From Roseiarcus sp963772555 (GTDB taxonomy: Bacteria > Pseudomonadota > Alphaproteobacteria > Rhizobiales > Beijerinckiaceae): a DNA stretch of 64,000 nt. Position 1 is the first letter of the stretch, and each line of letters opens with the position of its first letter. Position numbers and translations under genes: made by a program. The DNA is taken from the NCBI GenBank assembly GCA_963772555.1, contig CAVYXQ010000012.1, positions 1 through 64,000 of the forward strand, in the 5' to 3' direction. The notes beneath the pieces are model-generated. The model saw nothing but the letters and a program-made list of their open reading frames with translations, was not told the origin of the DNA and did no database searches. Below are positions 1 to 8,365 of this stretch, piece by piece.

Positions 1-96
1 CGTCGGCGACTGACCCGCCCGTGTCCGGCACAGCAGTTACGCCTCTGGCGCGTCAATCTGTTCGCTTTGGCAAGCGACGCATGAGCTGAAGCAGCC

Positions 97-354
97 TCAG
101 TCCGGATGCCTGACGAGATCGAACGACCGGTCGACGATCGCTTTGTAGGCGTCGGACATCGGCATTTCCAGATTGTCGACCTGGACGCCGGCCAAGTAGG
201 GATAGAGCGAATCCTTGCTTTCGCCCGCCTCGATGCGATCGAGCAGGATCTCGGCGTAGCTGAAAAGCTCGCCCTCGTTGCAGTCGGCGGGCAAGTCCCA
301 GCAGTTTCCCATGACGGCCGATATTCCGGCGATAAGGCTTGTCCTGTCGCTCAC
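97..354 (-). CDS. Small acidic hypothetical protein (85 aa), own RBS inside the upstream gene's open frame
   Basis: This GTG-started ORF is preceded by GGGAGGAAACC, an almost ideal Shine-Dalgarno at correct spacing, so it was probably an independent gene. It is acidic and rich in Leu, Asp and Glu, with no signal peptide or membrane segment. I do not recognise the family. It lies in the same frame as the 2-hydroxyacid dehydrogenase upstream, whose expected stop is absent. The product may therefore be made both as a free protein and as the tail of a fusion. If the dehydrogenase stop (perhaps TAA to CAA after the PETPW residues) is a sequence error, these are simply two adjacent genes. Confidence 0.55.
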   Translation of the reverse strand: MSDRTSLIAGISAVMGNCWDLPADCNEGELFSYAEILLDRIEAGESKDSLYPYLAGVQVDNLEMPMSDAYKAIVDRSFDLVRHPD

Positions 355-1377
355 GGTTTCCTCCCGCCCCTCCGCTGGCGAGCCCCGCGCCCGGGAGCGG
401 TCGCCCCAGCGCCCTTGCCATGGCGTCTCTGGCACCGGGGTCAGCGGCGGCCCGCCTTTGGACCAGGCGAAGAGATTGGCGGCAACGCATTCCGCCATTG
501 CGTGCCTGGTCGGGACCGACCCCGAGCCGACGTGCGGCAGCAGCGCCACGTTATCGAGCGCGATGAGCTCCTCCGGCACGTGCGGCTCGTTTTCGAACAC
601 GTCGAGGCCGGCGGCGAGGATCGTTCCGGTCCGCAAAGCCTCGATCAAGGCCTGTTCGTCGACGAGCGAGCCGCGCGAGATGTTGACGAGCACGCCGTCC
701 GGCCCGAGCGCCCGTAAGACCGCGGCGTCGACAATATGGCGCGTCTCCCGACCGCCCGGCGCGGCGACGATCAGGATGTCCGAGTCCTTCGCCATGTCGA
801 TCAACGACGGGTAGAAGCGATGTCGAATAACATCGGGCTGGGGCTTGCGGCCATGATAAACGACCTTAAGCCCGAAACTTTCGGCGCGTCTGGCGATAGC
901 CTTTCCGATTCGGCCCAGGCCCAGGATTCCCATCGTCCTTCCCCGCAGGGACGCGGTCAGCGGAAACGACGATTTCAGCCAGCCGCCGGCGCGCAGGAAA
1001 CGCTCGGCCTGCGGCAGGCGGCGCACCGCCATGATCGTCAGCGCCATCGCGGTGTCGGCGACTTCGTCGTCGAGCACGCCGGGCGTGTGGGTGACGATGA
1101 TTTCATGCTCGCCGGCCCATTTGGCGTCGACGTGCTCGTAGCCGACGCCGAAGCTGGCGACGATCTCGAGACGAGTCAGCCGGCGCATGAACGCCGCGTC
1201 GATCGGGAACTCGTGCCCGCTGGAGGCGACGGCGCGGAGATTTGGGCCCCATTCGGCGAGCCAGGCTTCCGGGTCGGGCTCGAGCCAAAGGCGATGCAGC
1301 GGCAGCCGCTCGGCGATCAGGTTCGCCGCAACGATTCCGAGGCCCTCGCAAGGCATCAGCACGTCGAGAGACTTCAC
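97..1377 (-). CDS. D-2-hydroxyacid dehydrogenase (glyoxylate/hydroxypyruvate reductase type), fused in frame to a small ORF
   Basis: NAD(P)H-dependent cytoplasmic reductase of 2-oxoacids such as glyoxylate or hydroxypyruvate. The Rossmann motif GLGRIGKAIARRAESFG is present, followed by the ISRGSLVDEQALIEAL segment with the catalytic Arg, the GLDVFENEPHVP segment with the catalytic Glu, and LLPHVGSGS with the catalytic His. The start is GTG at 1377, preceded by GGAG seven bases upstream; an in-frame ATG at 1503 would overlap recF. Family members normally end near the PVPETP stretch at about residue 320. Here the frame has no stop and runs about 105 residues further through a second ORF that has its own ribosome binding site (listed separately). 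The gene diverges from recF, about 65 bp away. Function is confident; substrate is not. Confidence 0.88.
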   Translation of the reverse strand: MKSLDVLMPCEGLGIVAANLIAERLPLHRLWLEPDPEAWLAEWGPNLRAVASSGHEFPIDAAFMRRLTRLEIVASFGVGYEHVDAKWAGEHEIIVTHTPGVLDDEVADTAMALTIMAVRRLPQAERFLRAGGWLKSSFPLTASLRGRTMGILGLGRIGKAIARRAESFGLKVVYHGRKPQPDVIRHRFYPSLIDMAKDSDILIVAAPGGRETRHIVDAAVLRALGPDGVLVNISRGSLVDEQALIEALRTGTILAAGLDVFENEPHVPEELIALDNVALLPHVGSGSVPTRHAMAECVAANLFAWSKGGPPLTPVPETPWQGRWGDRSRARGSPAEGREETVSDRTSLIAGISAVMGNCWDLPADCNEGELFSYAEILLDRIEAGESKDSLYPYLAGVQVDNLEMPMSDAYKAIVDRSFDLVRHPD

Positions 1378-1444
1378 GCGCGTCTCCGCCAACAAACCCC
1401 TCCCACTTTCCCGGCGCGGCCGGACATGGCACATGCGGGCCGCC

Positions 1445-2650
1445 ATGGCCAGCCCCGACGGCCCTCCTCCCGCGCCGCGGCGCCCTTTGGTTCGGCGCCT
1501 CATGCTGCGGGATTTTCGATCCTATGCGGCGCTCGATCTCGCCATCGACGGCCGTCTCGTCGTCCTGTGCGGCGAGAACGGCGCCGGCAAGACGAACCTC
1601 CTCGAGGCGCTCTCCCTCTTGTCGCCGGGGCGGGGCCTGCGCCGGGTGGAGCTCGCCGAATGCGCGCGGCAAGGCGGCTCTGGCGGCTTTACCCTCTCGG
1701 TCGAAGTCGAGCAGGAGGGCGAGACGCATCAGCTCGGCTCGGGCTTCAGCCCCGCCGGCGGCGATGTCGCTGCGGAACGGCGCAACCGCATCGACCGCGC
1801 GGCCGTCTCGTCCTCGCGCGCGTTCTCCGACCATGTGCGCGTCGTCTGGCTCACCCCCGCCATGGACGCGCTGTTCGCCGGGCCGGCGAGCGAGCGGCGC
1901 CGGTTCCTCGACCGCTTCGTGCTGGCGATCGACCCGGGTCATGGCGCGCGGGTCGGCCAGTTCGAGCGGGCGCTGCGCGGGCGTAACCGGCTGCTCGAGG
2001 AGGGCGGGCGCAATCCCGCTCATAGGGCCTCCTGGCTCGACGCCATCGAGCGCGAGGCGGCCGAGCTCGGCGTCGCCGTCGCGGCGGCGCGCCTCGAATG
2101 CGTGCGCCGGCTCGAAGCGCTGATCGCCGCCGAACGCGACGACGTCTCGCCCTTTCCCTGGGCGCGGCTGGCGCTCGAGGGCGATGTCGAGGCGCTGGCG
2201 GCGAGCCGCCCGGCGCTCGAGGTCGAGGACCGCTACCGGGCCCTGCTGCGCGGCAATCGCGCCCGCGACGCAGCCGCAGGGCGGACCCTGATCGGCCCGC
2301 ATCTCGGCGACCTCGGCGTCTGGCACGGGCCGAAGGATGCGCCGGCCGCGAGCGCCTCGACCGGCGAACAGAAGGCGCTGCTTGTCGGGCTCGTGCTGGC
2401 GCACGCGCGGCTGGTCGCCGAGATGTCCGGGATCGCGCCGCTCGCCCTCTTTGACGAAATCGCGGCGCATTTCGATCCGCGCCGGCGCGCGGCCCTGTTC
2501 GATGCGCTGGAGCGGCTCGGCGGCCAAGTGTTCCTGACCGGCGCCGACTGGGCCGCCTTCGCCGGCCTCGAGGGCCGGGCGCAGATGTTCGAGGTTTCGG
2601 CCGAGACCGGCGTCAGACCGCGGCTATCAGGCGTGGCCGGCGTCCGATGA
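1445..2650 (+). CDS. recF: DNA replication and repair protein RecF
   Basis: SMC/ABC-type ATPase that binds ssDNA gaps and helps RecOR load RecA. Visible motifs are Walker A GENGAGKTN near residue 45, the ABC signature region STGEQKALL near residue 300, and Walker B LALFDEIAAHFD. The protein is about 401 aa, slightly longer than usual, with a Pro-rich N-terminus before the conserved MLRDFRSYAALDL segment. ATGs at 1433 and 1502 are alternative starts; none has a strong RBS. The gene is not beside dnaN or gyrB, as in many Hyphomicrobiales. Its last 24 bases overlap the convergent algH/yqgE gene. Confidence 0.95.
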   Translation: MASPDGPPPAPRRPLVRRLMLRDFRSYAALDLAIDGRLVVLCGENGAGKTNLLEALSLLSPGRGLRRVELAECARQGGSGGFTLSVEVEQEGETHQLGSGFSPAGGDVAAERRNRIDRAAVSSSRAFSDHVRVVWLTPAMDALFAGPASERRRFLDRFVLAIDPGHGARVGQFERALRGRNRLLEEGGRNPAHRASWLDAIEREAAELGVAVAAARLECVRRLEALIAAERDDVSPFPWARLALEGDVEALAASRPALEVEDRYRALLRGNRARDAAAGRTLIGPHLGDLGVWHGPKDAPAASASTGEQKALLVGLVLAHARLVAEMSGIAPLALFDEIAAHFDPRRRAALFDALERLGGQVFLTGADWAAFAGLEGRAQMFEVSAETGVRPRLSGVAGVR

Positions 2651-3230
2651 GAGCCAGCCCGCCTGGACGCCGAGCTTCGCCAGCGCCCGGTCGTATTTGT
2701 GCTCGTAATCCGAATCGAAAATAAGATCGGCGTCGGCCGGACAGGTCAGCCAGCCATTGGCCAGGATCTCGCTCTCGAGCTGGCCGGAACCCCAGCCGGC
2801 GTAACCAAGGGCCAGCACGGCATGCGAAGGACCGGCGCCCCTGGCGATGGCGCGCAGGATGTCGATCGTCGCGGTCAGGCAGACGTTGTCGGCGATCTTC
2901 ACCGTCGAATTCTGTTGCGCCATAGTCGCTCGAATGCAGAACGAAGCCGCGGCCCGTCTCGACCGGACCGCCGCGCAGCACCCTGACCGCCTCGGCGCGC
3001 GGCGGCAGGCGAATTTGCTCGCCCCCGGGAACGATGTCGAGCTGCACCAGCAGCTCGGCGAACTCGATCTCATCGGCGCGATGATTGATGATGATCCCCA
3101 TCGCGCCATCTTCGCGATGGGCGCACAGGTAGACGACCGAGCGGGCGAAGGGGCCTTCGCGTAGCGAGGGCATGGCGATAAGGAACTGGCCCTCGAAACT
3201 CGTCGGCGGCGGAGGGTCTGCCCGTTTCAT
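2627..3230 (-). pseudogene. AlgH/YqgE (UPF0301) family protein, frameshifted
   Basis: UPF0301 proteins are about 190 aa, cytoplasmic and of uncertain function; AlgH was linked to alginate regulation in Pseudomonas. The start at 3230 has GGAGG six bases upstream. The first frame reads FEGQFLIAMPSL, then GIIINHR and GGPVETGRGFVLHSSDY. The conserved continuation, DNVCLTATIDILRAIA and then AVLALGYAGWGSGQLE, lies in another frame. The break falls at about 2915-2925, at GACTATGGCG. Loss of two bases from GACTATATGGCG would explain it and restore a Tyr-Met junction. Both halves are well conserved, so this is either a recent lesion or a sequence error. The 3' end overlaps recF. Confidence 0.85.
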
Positions 3231-3409
3231 TCGCGCCTCCGGTGATTGAACTCCATCCATGACCGTTTCTTGAATGCTAGTGGAAATCCCGTTCGCGGTA
3301 TAGTCAGCAGATAATGACGCATTGGGGACGAAAAAAGGAAGGCGCCGAAATCGTGAACGCCGGTTTGACCGCGATTTGTCTCCGCCGCCGCAGGGCGGGG
3401 CGCTTCCAC

Positions 3410-4207
3410 ATGGCCCGGCGGCTCGGCGGCGCGCTCCTGACCGTCGCGCTCGCCGCCCCGGCCTGGGCCGGGGGCGGCTACGCGACCGACTGGGCGAAGG
3501 CGGCGAAATCGGAGGCGCGGCTCGTCGCCGCCGATGGGCGCGTCGCCGGCTTCGAGATTGCGCTCGCGCCCGGCGCGATCACCTACTGGCGCGATCCCGG
3601 CGATGCTGGCCTGCCGCCGACCTTCGATTTCGCCGGCTCGGTGAATGTCGCCAAGGTCGAGCCTATCTTCCCGGCGCCGAAGCGGATCCGCGAGGCCGAC
3701 GGCAGCGAGGCCTTCGGCTATGACGGAAACGTGCTCTTCCCTTTGCGGGTCGAGCCGCGCGATTCGTCGAAGCCGGCCACGCTCGCGCTGCACGCCAATT
3801 ACGCCGTCTGCGAAAAAGTCTGCCTGCCGGCCGAGGCGCGCCTCGCGCTGACGCTGCCCGTGGCGGACGCCGCCTCGCCCTATGCGGGGCTGGTCGAGAC
3901 GGCGCTGGCCGCCGCCCCGCGCGCAATCGACGCGAAAGATTTCGGCGAGCTCAAGCCCGACGGTCCGGACGGCTGGCGGCTCTGCGCCGCGCACGAGTCC
4001 GGCGCCCCGCGCGACCTCTTCGTCGAACCCCCGGCCGGCTGGTGGGTGACCGCCGCGCCCGCGGCCGCCGAGGCGGGGCGCGACTGCTTCAAGCTGAGGC
4101 TGCGCGACAAGCCGAAGGACGCCGCCCTGCCGGTCGCCCTGCGTTTAACGCTGACGGGCGGCGCGGGGCCGGTCGAGACGACAATGGAGGCGGCCGCGTC
4201 CAACTAA
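3410..4207 (+). CDS. Periplasmic DsbD-alpha-like protein (disulfide bond corrector domain)
   Basis: Secreted protein resembling the N-terminal domain of DsbD/ScsB, which passes reducing equivalents to periplasmic partners. The N-terminus is a signal peptide (hydrophobic LLTVALAAP, cleavage after AWA). The region around residues 35-170 shows the family pattern, including ITYWRDPGDAGLPPTFDF and the paired cysteines in CEKVCLPA. No transmembrane or thioredoxin domain follows, so it is a stand-alone alpha-type domain of about 265 aa. ATG 3410 is chosen because it places the signal peptide at the terminus; the frame is open from 3314. It diverges from algH/yqgE across about 180 bp. Confidence 0.8.
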   Translation: MARRLGGALLTVALAAPAWAGGGYATDWAKAAKSEARLVAADGRVAGFEIALAPGAITYWRDPGDAGLPPTFDFAGSVNVAKVEPIFPAPKRIREADGSEAFGYDGNVLFPLRVEPRDSSKPATLALHANYAVCEKVCLPAEARLALTLPVADAASPYAGLVETALAAAPRAIDAKDFGELKPDGPDGWRLCAAHESGAPRDLFVEPPAGWWVTAAPAAAEAGRDCFKLRLRDKPKDAALPVALRLTLTGGAGPVETTMEAAASN

Positions 4208-4317
4208 GCGGATTTCTTCAGCCGCCCCAACGAAGGGGCCGCCTTCGGACCGCTCCGCCTGTTTTTCCCTGATATTCCCTCACATGGGGTATTTCCGGTC
4301 AAGTTCATTCGTTTGGG

Positions 4318-4400
4318 CCGGCCGCTGGCGCGTCACCCGCGAAGCGGGGCGAAGCGCAGCGGAGCAGGGAGCGAAGCGCCCTTGACGCGCCGGCGGCCGG
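4318..4400. repeat. Long inverted repeat with structured loop, in a 576-bp gap
   Basis: Arms at 4318-4335 and 4383-4400 are 18 bp with one mismatch (CCGGCCGCTGGCGCGTCA against its partner). The 47-nt loop contains three copies of GCGAAGCG. No T-run follows, so it is not an obvious terminator. The rest of the gap between the DsbD-like gene and the IS110 gene (4208-4783) shows no convincing ORF. Confidence 0.6.
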
Positions 4401-4731
4401 ATACCCTGTCGAGAACGAGCGCGCCCTTGCGCGCTCTTGGCTGCCTCTGTGGCCTTTGCCGCACTCAATTCATTTTGCCATTGCGTCTCCTTTGGCGTTT
4501 GGATCCGAAGCGTGAGCCCGTTATTCGCCATGCAGCCTTGACGGCCGCATCACCTCACATCCGGTCGAGCTTTTGTCGGCTCGGACCACAATCCCTCATG
4601 CTCGAGGGCGTCGGGCTCGGGTTGGCGGGACCATCCTGATAAGCGGCGTGTTTCAGCCAGGGAAAAGTTCGCGGTCACCGCCCGCCCGGATCCGGCGAAG
4701 CCGTCGCGTTCAGCTTCGCTGGAATGGGATC

Positions 4732-4755
4732 AAGTCGTTAAGTCGTTAAGCCGTT
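4732..4755. repeat. Three 8-bp tandem repeats (AAGTCGTT) at the IS110 flank
   Basis: AAGTCGTT at 4732-4739 and 4740-4747 is followed by AAGCCGTT at 4748-4755. It sits about 30 bp beyond the transposase stop codon, so it may lie near the right boundary of the IS110 element. No terminal inverted repeats are visible, as is normal for this family. Confidence 0.55.
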
Positions 4756-4783
4756 GGAGTGTTGGAGGGATTGAGCCATCGGG

Positions 4784-5962
4784 TCAGGCCGCCTTGAACA
4801 CCGCGCCTTCGGGAACGACGCCCTGGGTGACATAGCGCCACAAGGCGACGAGCAGTTTGCGGGCCAGCGCGACGATGGCGATCCGGCGGACCCGCCCCTT
4901 CGCGGCGCCGACCCGGGCGTGAAACCAGCGGCTCAACGCCGAGTCCGGCTGATGACGCAGCCACGACCAGGCGAGCTCGATCATGGTCTTGCGCAGCCGA
5001 CGGTTGCCCGACTTCGAGATGCCCTGATCCCGTTCGATGCCGCCGCTCTGCCAGGGGCTGGGCGTCAATCCGCCGTACGCCGCCACCTGGCGCCGGTTGC
5101 CGAAGCCGCGGAACAACGATTCCAGCCAGAGCAGCGAGGCGAACTCAGGACCGATGCCCCTGAGCTTGAAGAGCAGGGCGGCGGGGGTGTTCGGCTCCGG
5201 GGTGTTCGGCTCCTCGGTTTCCGTGCGGATGAGCGCGTCGCGGGCGCGTTCGACCGCAGCCAGTTGCGTCGTCACAACCGCGATCCGATCGAGCTCCCGG
5301 CGGATTTCCGCCTTCAGCATCGGCGGCAGCTCACGACCGTCGCCGGTTCGCAACGCCTCGAGCCGTTCGAAACGATCGCGCCGAAGCGGGTTGTAACCCC
5401 GGATGCCTTGGCCCATGAGCAGGCCCTTGACCCGATTGGTGTGCTGAATGCGTTCCTTGAGCAGCGTGCCGCGCTCGCGCGTCAGCCGCCGGCGATCCTC
5501 GTCCTCCGGGCTCGGCGCCCGAACCATCGAACAGACCCGCCGCTCGCCGCGAGCCCAGGCCATCAGCGTCCGCAGCAGCGTCTCGCCGTCGATCGAATCG
5601 GTCTTGGCCCGCCGATGCCGTCGGGCGACCGCGATCGAAGCCGCATCGACGACCTGGCTCTCGATCCCGTTGGCGATGAGCAGGCGATGAATCCAAAACC
5701 CATCCAATCCCGCCTCCTGAATGACCATCGTCGTGACCCGAACGCCGTAGCGATGCTCGGCCTTCGCCCGCGACCGCGAAAGAAGCTCGATGAGGCCGGC
5801 GCCGTCTCCGCCCTCAACCCTATGCTGGGAAAACTTCTCGCTGCCCGGACTGTTGATCGTCACGACCCATTTCGATTTGCTCAATTCGAGCGAGGCGAAC
5901 AACGTGATATCATTCGCCCGGGCGGCGGTCGCGACAACGGTCGCAGAGGTGACAGACTCCAT
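4784..5962 (-). CDS. IS110 family transposase
   Basis: RNA-guided DEDD recombinase of an IS110-type element, 392 aa. The N-terminal RuvC-like domain shows LFASLELSKSKWVV, IQEAGLDGFWIHR and RAKTDSIDGETLLR. The first acidic position is Glu in SLELSK where many relatives have Asp. The C-terminal Tnp domain shows KLRGIGPEFASLLWLE, AYGGLTPSPWQSGG and the conserved Ser in GISKSGNRRLRK. An EPNTP duplication near residue 255 comes from a 15-bp tandem repeat. The start has GGAGGCAACCG directly upstream. The ORF is intact. It has no operon partners. Confidence 0.93.
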   Translation of the reverse strand: MESVTSATVVATAARANDITLFASLELSKSKWVVTINSPGSEKFSQHRVEGGDGAGLIELLSRSRAKAEHRYGVRVTTMVIQEAGLDGFWIHRLLIANGIESQVVDAASIAVARRHRRAKTDSIDGETLLRTLMAWARGERRVCSMVRAPSPEDEDRRRLTRERGTLLKERIQHTNRVKGLLMGQGIRGYNPLRRDRFERLEALRTGDGRELPPMLKAEIRRELDRIAVVTTQLAAVERARDALIRTETEEPNTPEPNTPAALLFKLRGIGPEFASLLWLESLFRGFGNRRQVAAYGGLTPSPWQSGGIERDQGISKSGNRRLRKTMIELAWSWLRHQPDSALSRWFHARVGAAKGRVRRIAIVALARKLLVALWRYVTQGVVPEGAVFKAA

Positions 5963-6130
5963 CGGTTGCCTCCATGCTGGTGTGGAAGATCAGCCTACCA
6001 AGTCCGGCCGCCGCCCATCCGCATAGGATCTGATAATCGCTGATAACCGAAAAATCGCTCTCGCCGCCCCTCGGGTTAGCGCGCGAATCCATGGGTTTTC
6101 ATGTCGTTCAGCTTGTGCGCTCGTGCAGAA
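5963..6130 (-). ncRNA. Putative bridge-RNA / left-end region of the IS110 element
   Basis: IS110-group elements express a bridge RNA from the noncoding end upstream of the transposase. The roughly 150 bases upstream of the ATG at 5962 (minus strand) hold no gene and contain short repeats such as TTATCAGCGATTATCAG, so they are where such an RNA would be encoded. The boundaries and the loops are inferred, not seen; the outer end of the element could not be fixed. Confidence 0.3.
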
Positions 6131-6309
6131 GGTAAAGACGGAACAGGGAAATAATTTTCGCTGTTCCGCCCAGGAACAGGGAATTGAGCGCAAAGCGGAA
6201 AACCCGCTTTTTGGGCGCGGCTTCGCGCTCATCGACCGCTGCGCCCTTGAGCCAGCGGCCCTCCCGGCACATGGTCGCGTCCCGCCATCCGAGAACGGTC
6301 CGCCCCTTA

Positions 6310-7230
6310 ATGCCGAAAATCCGCGCCAACGGCATCGATCTCGCCTATGAGAGCCTGGGGCGCGACAGCGATCCGGCGATCCTCATGATCCACGGGCTGA
6401 ACACGCCGCTGACCGGCTGGCCCGATTTGCTCTGCAACGGACTGGCGGCCAGGGGCTTTCGCGTCATCCGGCTCGACAATCGCGACATCGGCCGCTCGAC
6501 CCGCCTGGCCCAATTTGGCTTCCCGGACCTCGCGGCCATGATGGCCAAGGTCGAGGCGAGCGAGACCGTCCGCCCTCCTTATTCGCTCGACGACATGGCC
6601 GCCGACGCCGCGGGCCTCCTCGACGGGCTCGGGATCGCCCGCGCGCACATCGTCGGCGCGTCGATGGGCGGCATGATCGCCCAGCTGGTCGCCATCAACC
6701 ATCCGTCGAAGACGAAGAGCCTCGTCTCGATCATGTCGACCACGGCGCGGCCCGGGCTGCCGCCGGCCGATCCGGACGTCATCGCGAGGCTGATGACGGT
6801 TTCTCCAAGCCCGAGCCGCGAAGACCGGATCGCCACCGCCGTCGCGGCGGCGAAGGCGGTCGGCGGACCCAGGTTCCAGGAAAGCGACGAGGAACGGCGC
6901 GCCTACTGGGGCCTGAGCGTCGACTATACGCCGTTCGACCCGCCGTCGGCGGCGCGCCAGATGGCGGCGGTCATCGCCGCCCGGCCGCGCGACGCGGCGC
7001 TGGCGAGGCTGAAGATCCCGGCGCTCGTCATCCACGGCGCGGACGATCCTTTGGTCCCCGCGGCGCATGGCGAGGACACCGCGCGGAGCATCCCGGGCGC
7101 GGAGCTTCTTCTCGTGCCCGGCCTCGGGCACGACTTCACGAAAAAGGCGGCGCAGCTCTATCTCGAGGCGATCGGCGCCTTCGTCGCCAAGGTCGAGGGG
7201 CGAACGGCCAGCAACGCCGCCGGCCGCTAA
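6310..7230 (+). CDS. Alpha/beta hydrolase
   Basis: Alpha/beta-fold hydrolase of about 306 aa, probably a cytoplasmic esterase or lactonase. It shows MIHGLNTPLTGW (oxyanion-hole region), the nucleophile elbow GASMGG, the acid-loop region VIHGADDPLVP, and the catalytic His in VPGLGHDFTKK. ATG 6310 is chosen because the homologous core begins at PKIRANGIDLAYE; the frame is open further upstream. It is convergent with the gene ending at 7227 and overlaps it by 4 bp. The substrate is unknown. Confidence 0.85.
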   Translation: MPKIRANGIDLAYESLGRDSDPAILMIHGLNTPLTGWPDLLCNGLAARGFRVIRLDNRDIGRSTRLAQFGFPDLAAMMAKVEASETVRPPYSLDDMAADAAGLLDGLGIARAHIVGASMGGMIAQLVAINHPSKTKSLVSIMSTTARPGLPPADPDVIARLMTVSPSPSREDRIATAVAAAKAVGGPRFQESDEERRAYWGLSVDYTPFDPPSAARQMAAVIAARPRDAALARLKIPALVIHGADDPLVPAAHGEDTARSIPGAELLLVPGLGHDFTKKAAQLYLEAIGAFVAKVEGRTASNAAGR

Positions 7231-7517
7231 CCCAATCGCCGCTTCGGCATGGCCGGCGCCGGATGGCGTCCCAGGCGCAGGTTCCAGTAGGCCCAGGAGC
7301 GCGGGTCGATGATGCCGGGCGGGGCCGCGTCGAGGGCCTCCCTGAGGTCAGCCTCGTCCAAATAGGCCCGCAAGACTTTCATATCGACGTGAGTCGCGCG
7401 GGCAAAAGCGTAGGCCATAAAGCGAACGGGGTCCGCGAGCGCATCGGCCGGGCTCTCGAACCACATCAGGCGGCGCGCCACCGCAGCGGTTTCCTCGTTC
7501 AGCGGCAATGGCTTCAC
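7227..7517 (-). CDS. Small protein paired with an AbiEii-like nucleotidyltransferase (96 aa)
   Basis: A 96-aa soluble protein with conserved-looking blocks (RLMWFESPADALADP, FMAYAFARAT, PPGIIDPRSWAYWNL). I recognise the style as the small partner found beside AbiEii/AbiGii-type nucleotidyltransferases, but I know no assigned function. Its ATG overlaps the stop of the nucleotidyltransferase gene by four bases (ATGA), so the two are translationally coupled. By context it could be an antitoxin or accessory subunit. This is inference. Confidence 0.7.
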   Translation of the reverse strand: MKPLPLNEETAAVARRLMWFESPADALADPVRFMAYAFARATHVDMKVLRAYLDEADLREALDAAPPGIIDPRSWAYWNLRLGRHPAPAMPKRRLG

Positions 7518-8209
7518 GGCGCTTCGTCGTGGCTGGCCCCGCCATTCGCGGCGACGCTGGGGAGATGGTCGAGATCGACCTCAAGGACCGCCTTCGCTAG
7601 ACGGTCTTTCACGGCTCGGGGCAAACGACTCAAGTCGCCGTCCTCAAAATAGGACAAGGCCTTGAGCGTAATCTGCGGATTGAACTCCGGTCCATAAATC
7701 GCAGCCGCGCTCGCGAGCGCCGTCGACAGGTCGATGCCGCCGTGCACAATAAGCGCGTCGATATCGATGTAGTCCTTGGCTTCGGCGCGCATTTGCACAA
7801 CCGCAGCCTTGGTCCCGGCGAGATCGAGCCGGGATGCGACCCGCAGGCCGTTGCCCGGCGCAACTGTCGCGGGACGAAGGCGTCCAAGCCCGGGAAGCCC
7901 AAAGAAAGAGAGCTTCACGGGCCCGCCTCTGTCGACGAGGCAGCTCAGCGTATTGGGCGCACGTTGCACAATGGCCGCGTCCCGCAGCAACGGAATTGCC
8001 AGCGTCAGGTTGTTTGGGTCGAGCGGCCGGTCGCCGAAAAAGTCGAAATCCGCAGATTGGCGGTGACCCAAATGAAGCGCGATCGCGGTTCCGCCGTAGA
8101 GCGTGAACTCCGGCGGAATCTCCGACAGTTCGCTCCAGAGCCGCCGCGGCGGCGGCGGAAGGACGTCGACTCTGGGCGAAAAAAGAGGAGGCACGCGGCT
8201 TCTCCGCAC
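7514..8209 (-). CDS. AbiEii/AbiGii-like nucleotidyltransferase (putative toxin)
   Basis: About 231 aa. The nucleotidyltransferase core is LYGGTAIALHLGHRQSADFD near residues 37-56, with the GG motif and the Asp pair expected of AbiEii-type (DUF1814/PF08843) proteins. AKDYIDIDALIVHGGID follows at the second conserved site. Family members act as toxins in AbiE-like or MenT-like modules, modifying tRNA or another RNA. The GTG at 8209 is the first available start; a second GTG lies five codons in. It is the first gene of a two-gene unit with the 96-aa partner. Confidence 0.82.
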   Translation of the reverse strand: MRRSRVPPLFSPRVDVLPPPPRRLWSELSEIPPEFTLYGGTAIALHLGHRQSADFDFFGDRPLDPNNLTLAIPLLRDAAIVQRAPNTLSCLVDRGGPVKLSFFGLPGLGRLRPATVAPGNGLRVASRLDLAGTKAAVVQMRAEAKDYIDIDALIVHGGIDLSTALASAAAIYGPEFNPQITLKALSYFEDGDLSRLPRAVKDRLAKAVLEVDLDHLPSVAANGGASHDEAP

Positions 8210-8365
8210 GTCGTCGCGGACACTCTATCAGCGTTCCGGCGCTTGCGCCCGCCGCGCTTGCGGATGTTGCGGATGGCCGCGGCTTTACGCCCGGCGCTTC
8301 CTTCGCATAGTCTCGCTGTTTTCCCGGGCCGCGTCAGGCGGCGCCTTCCTCGAAGGATCTCCCTC

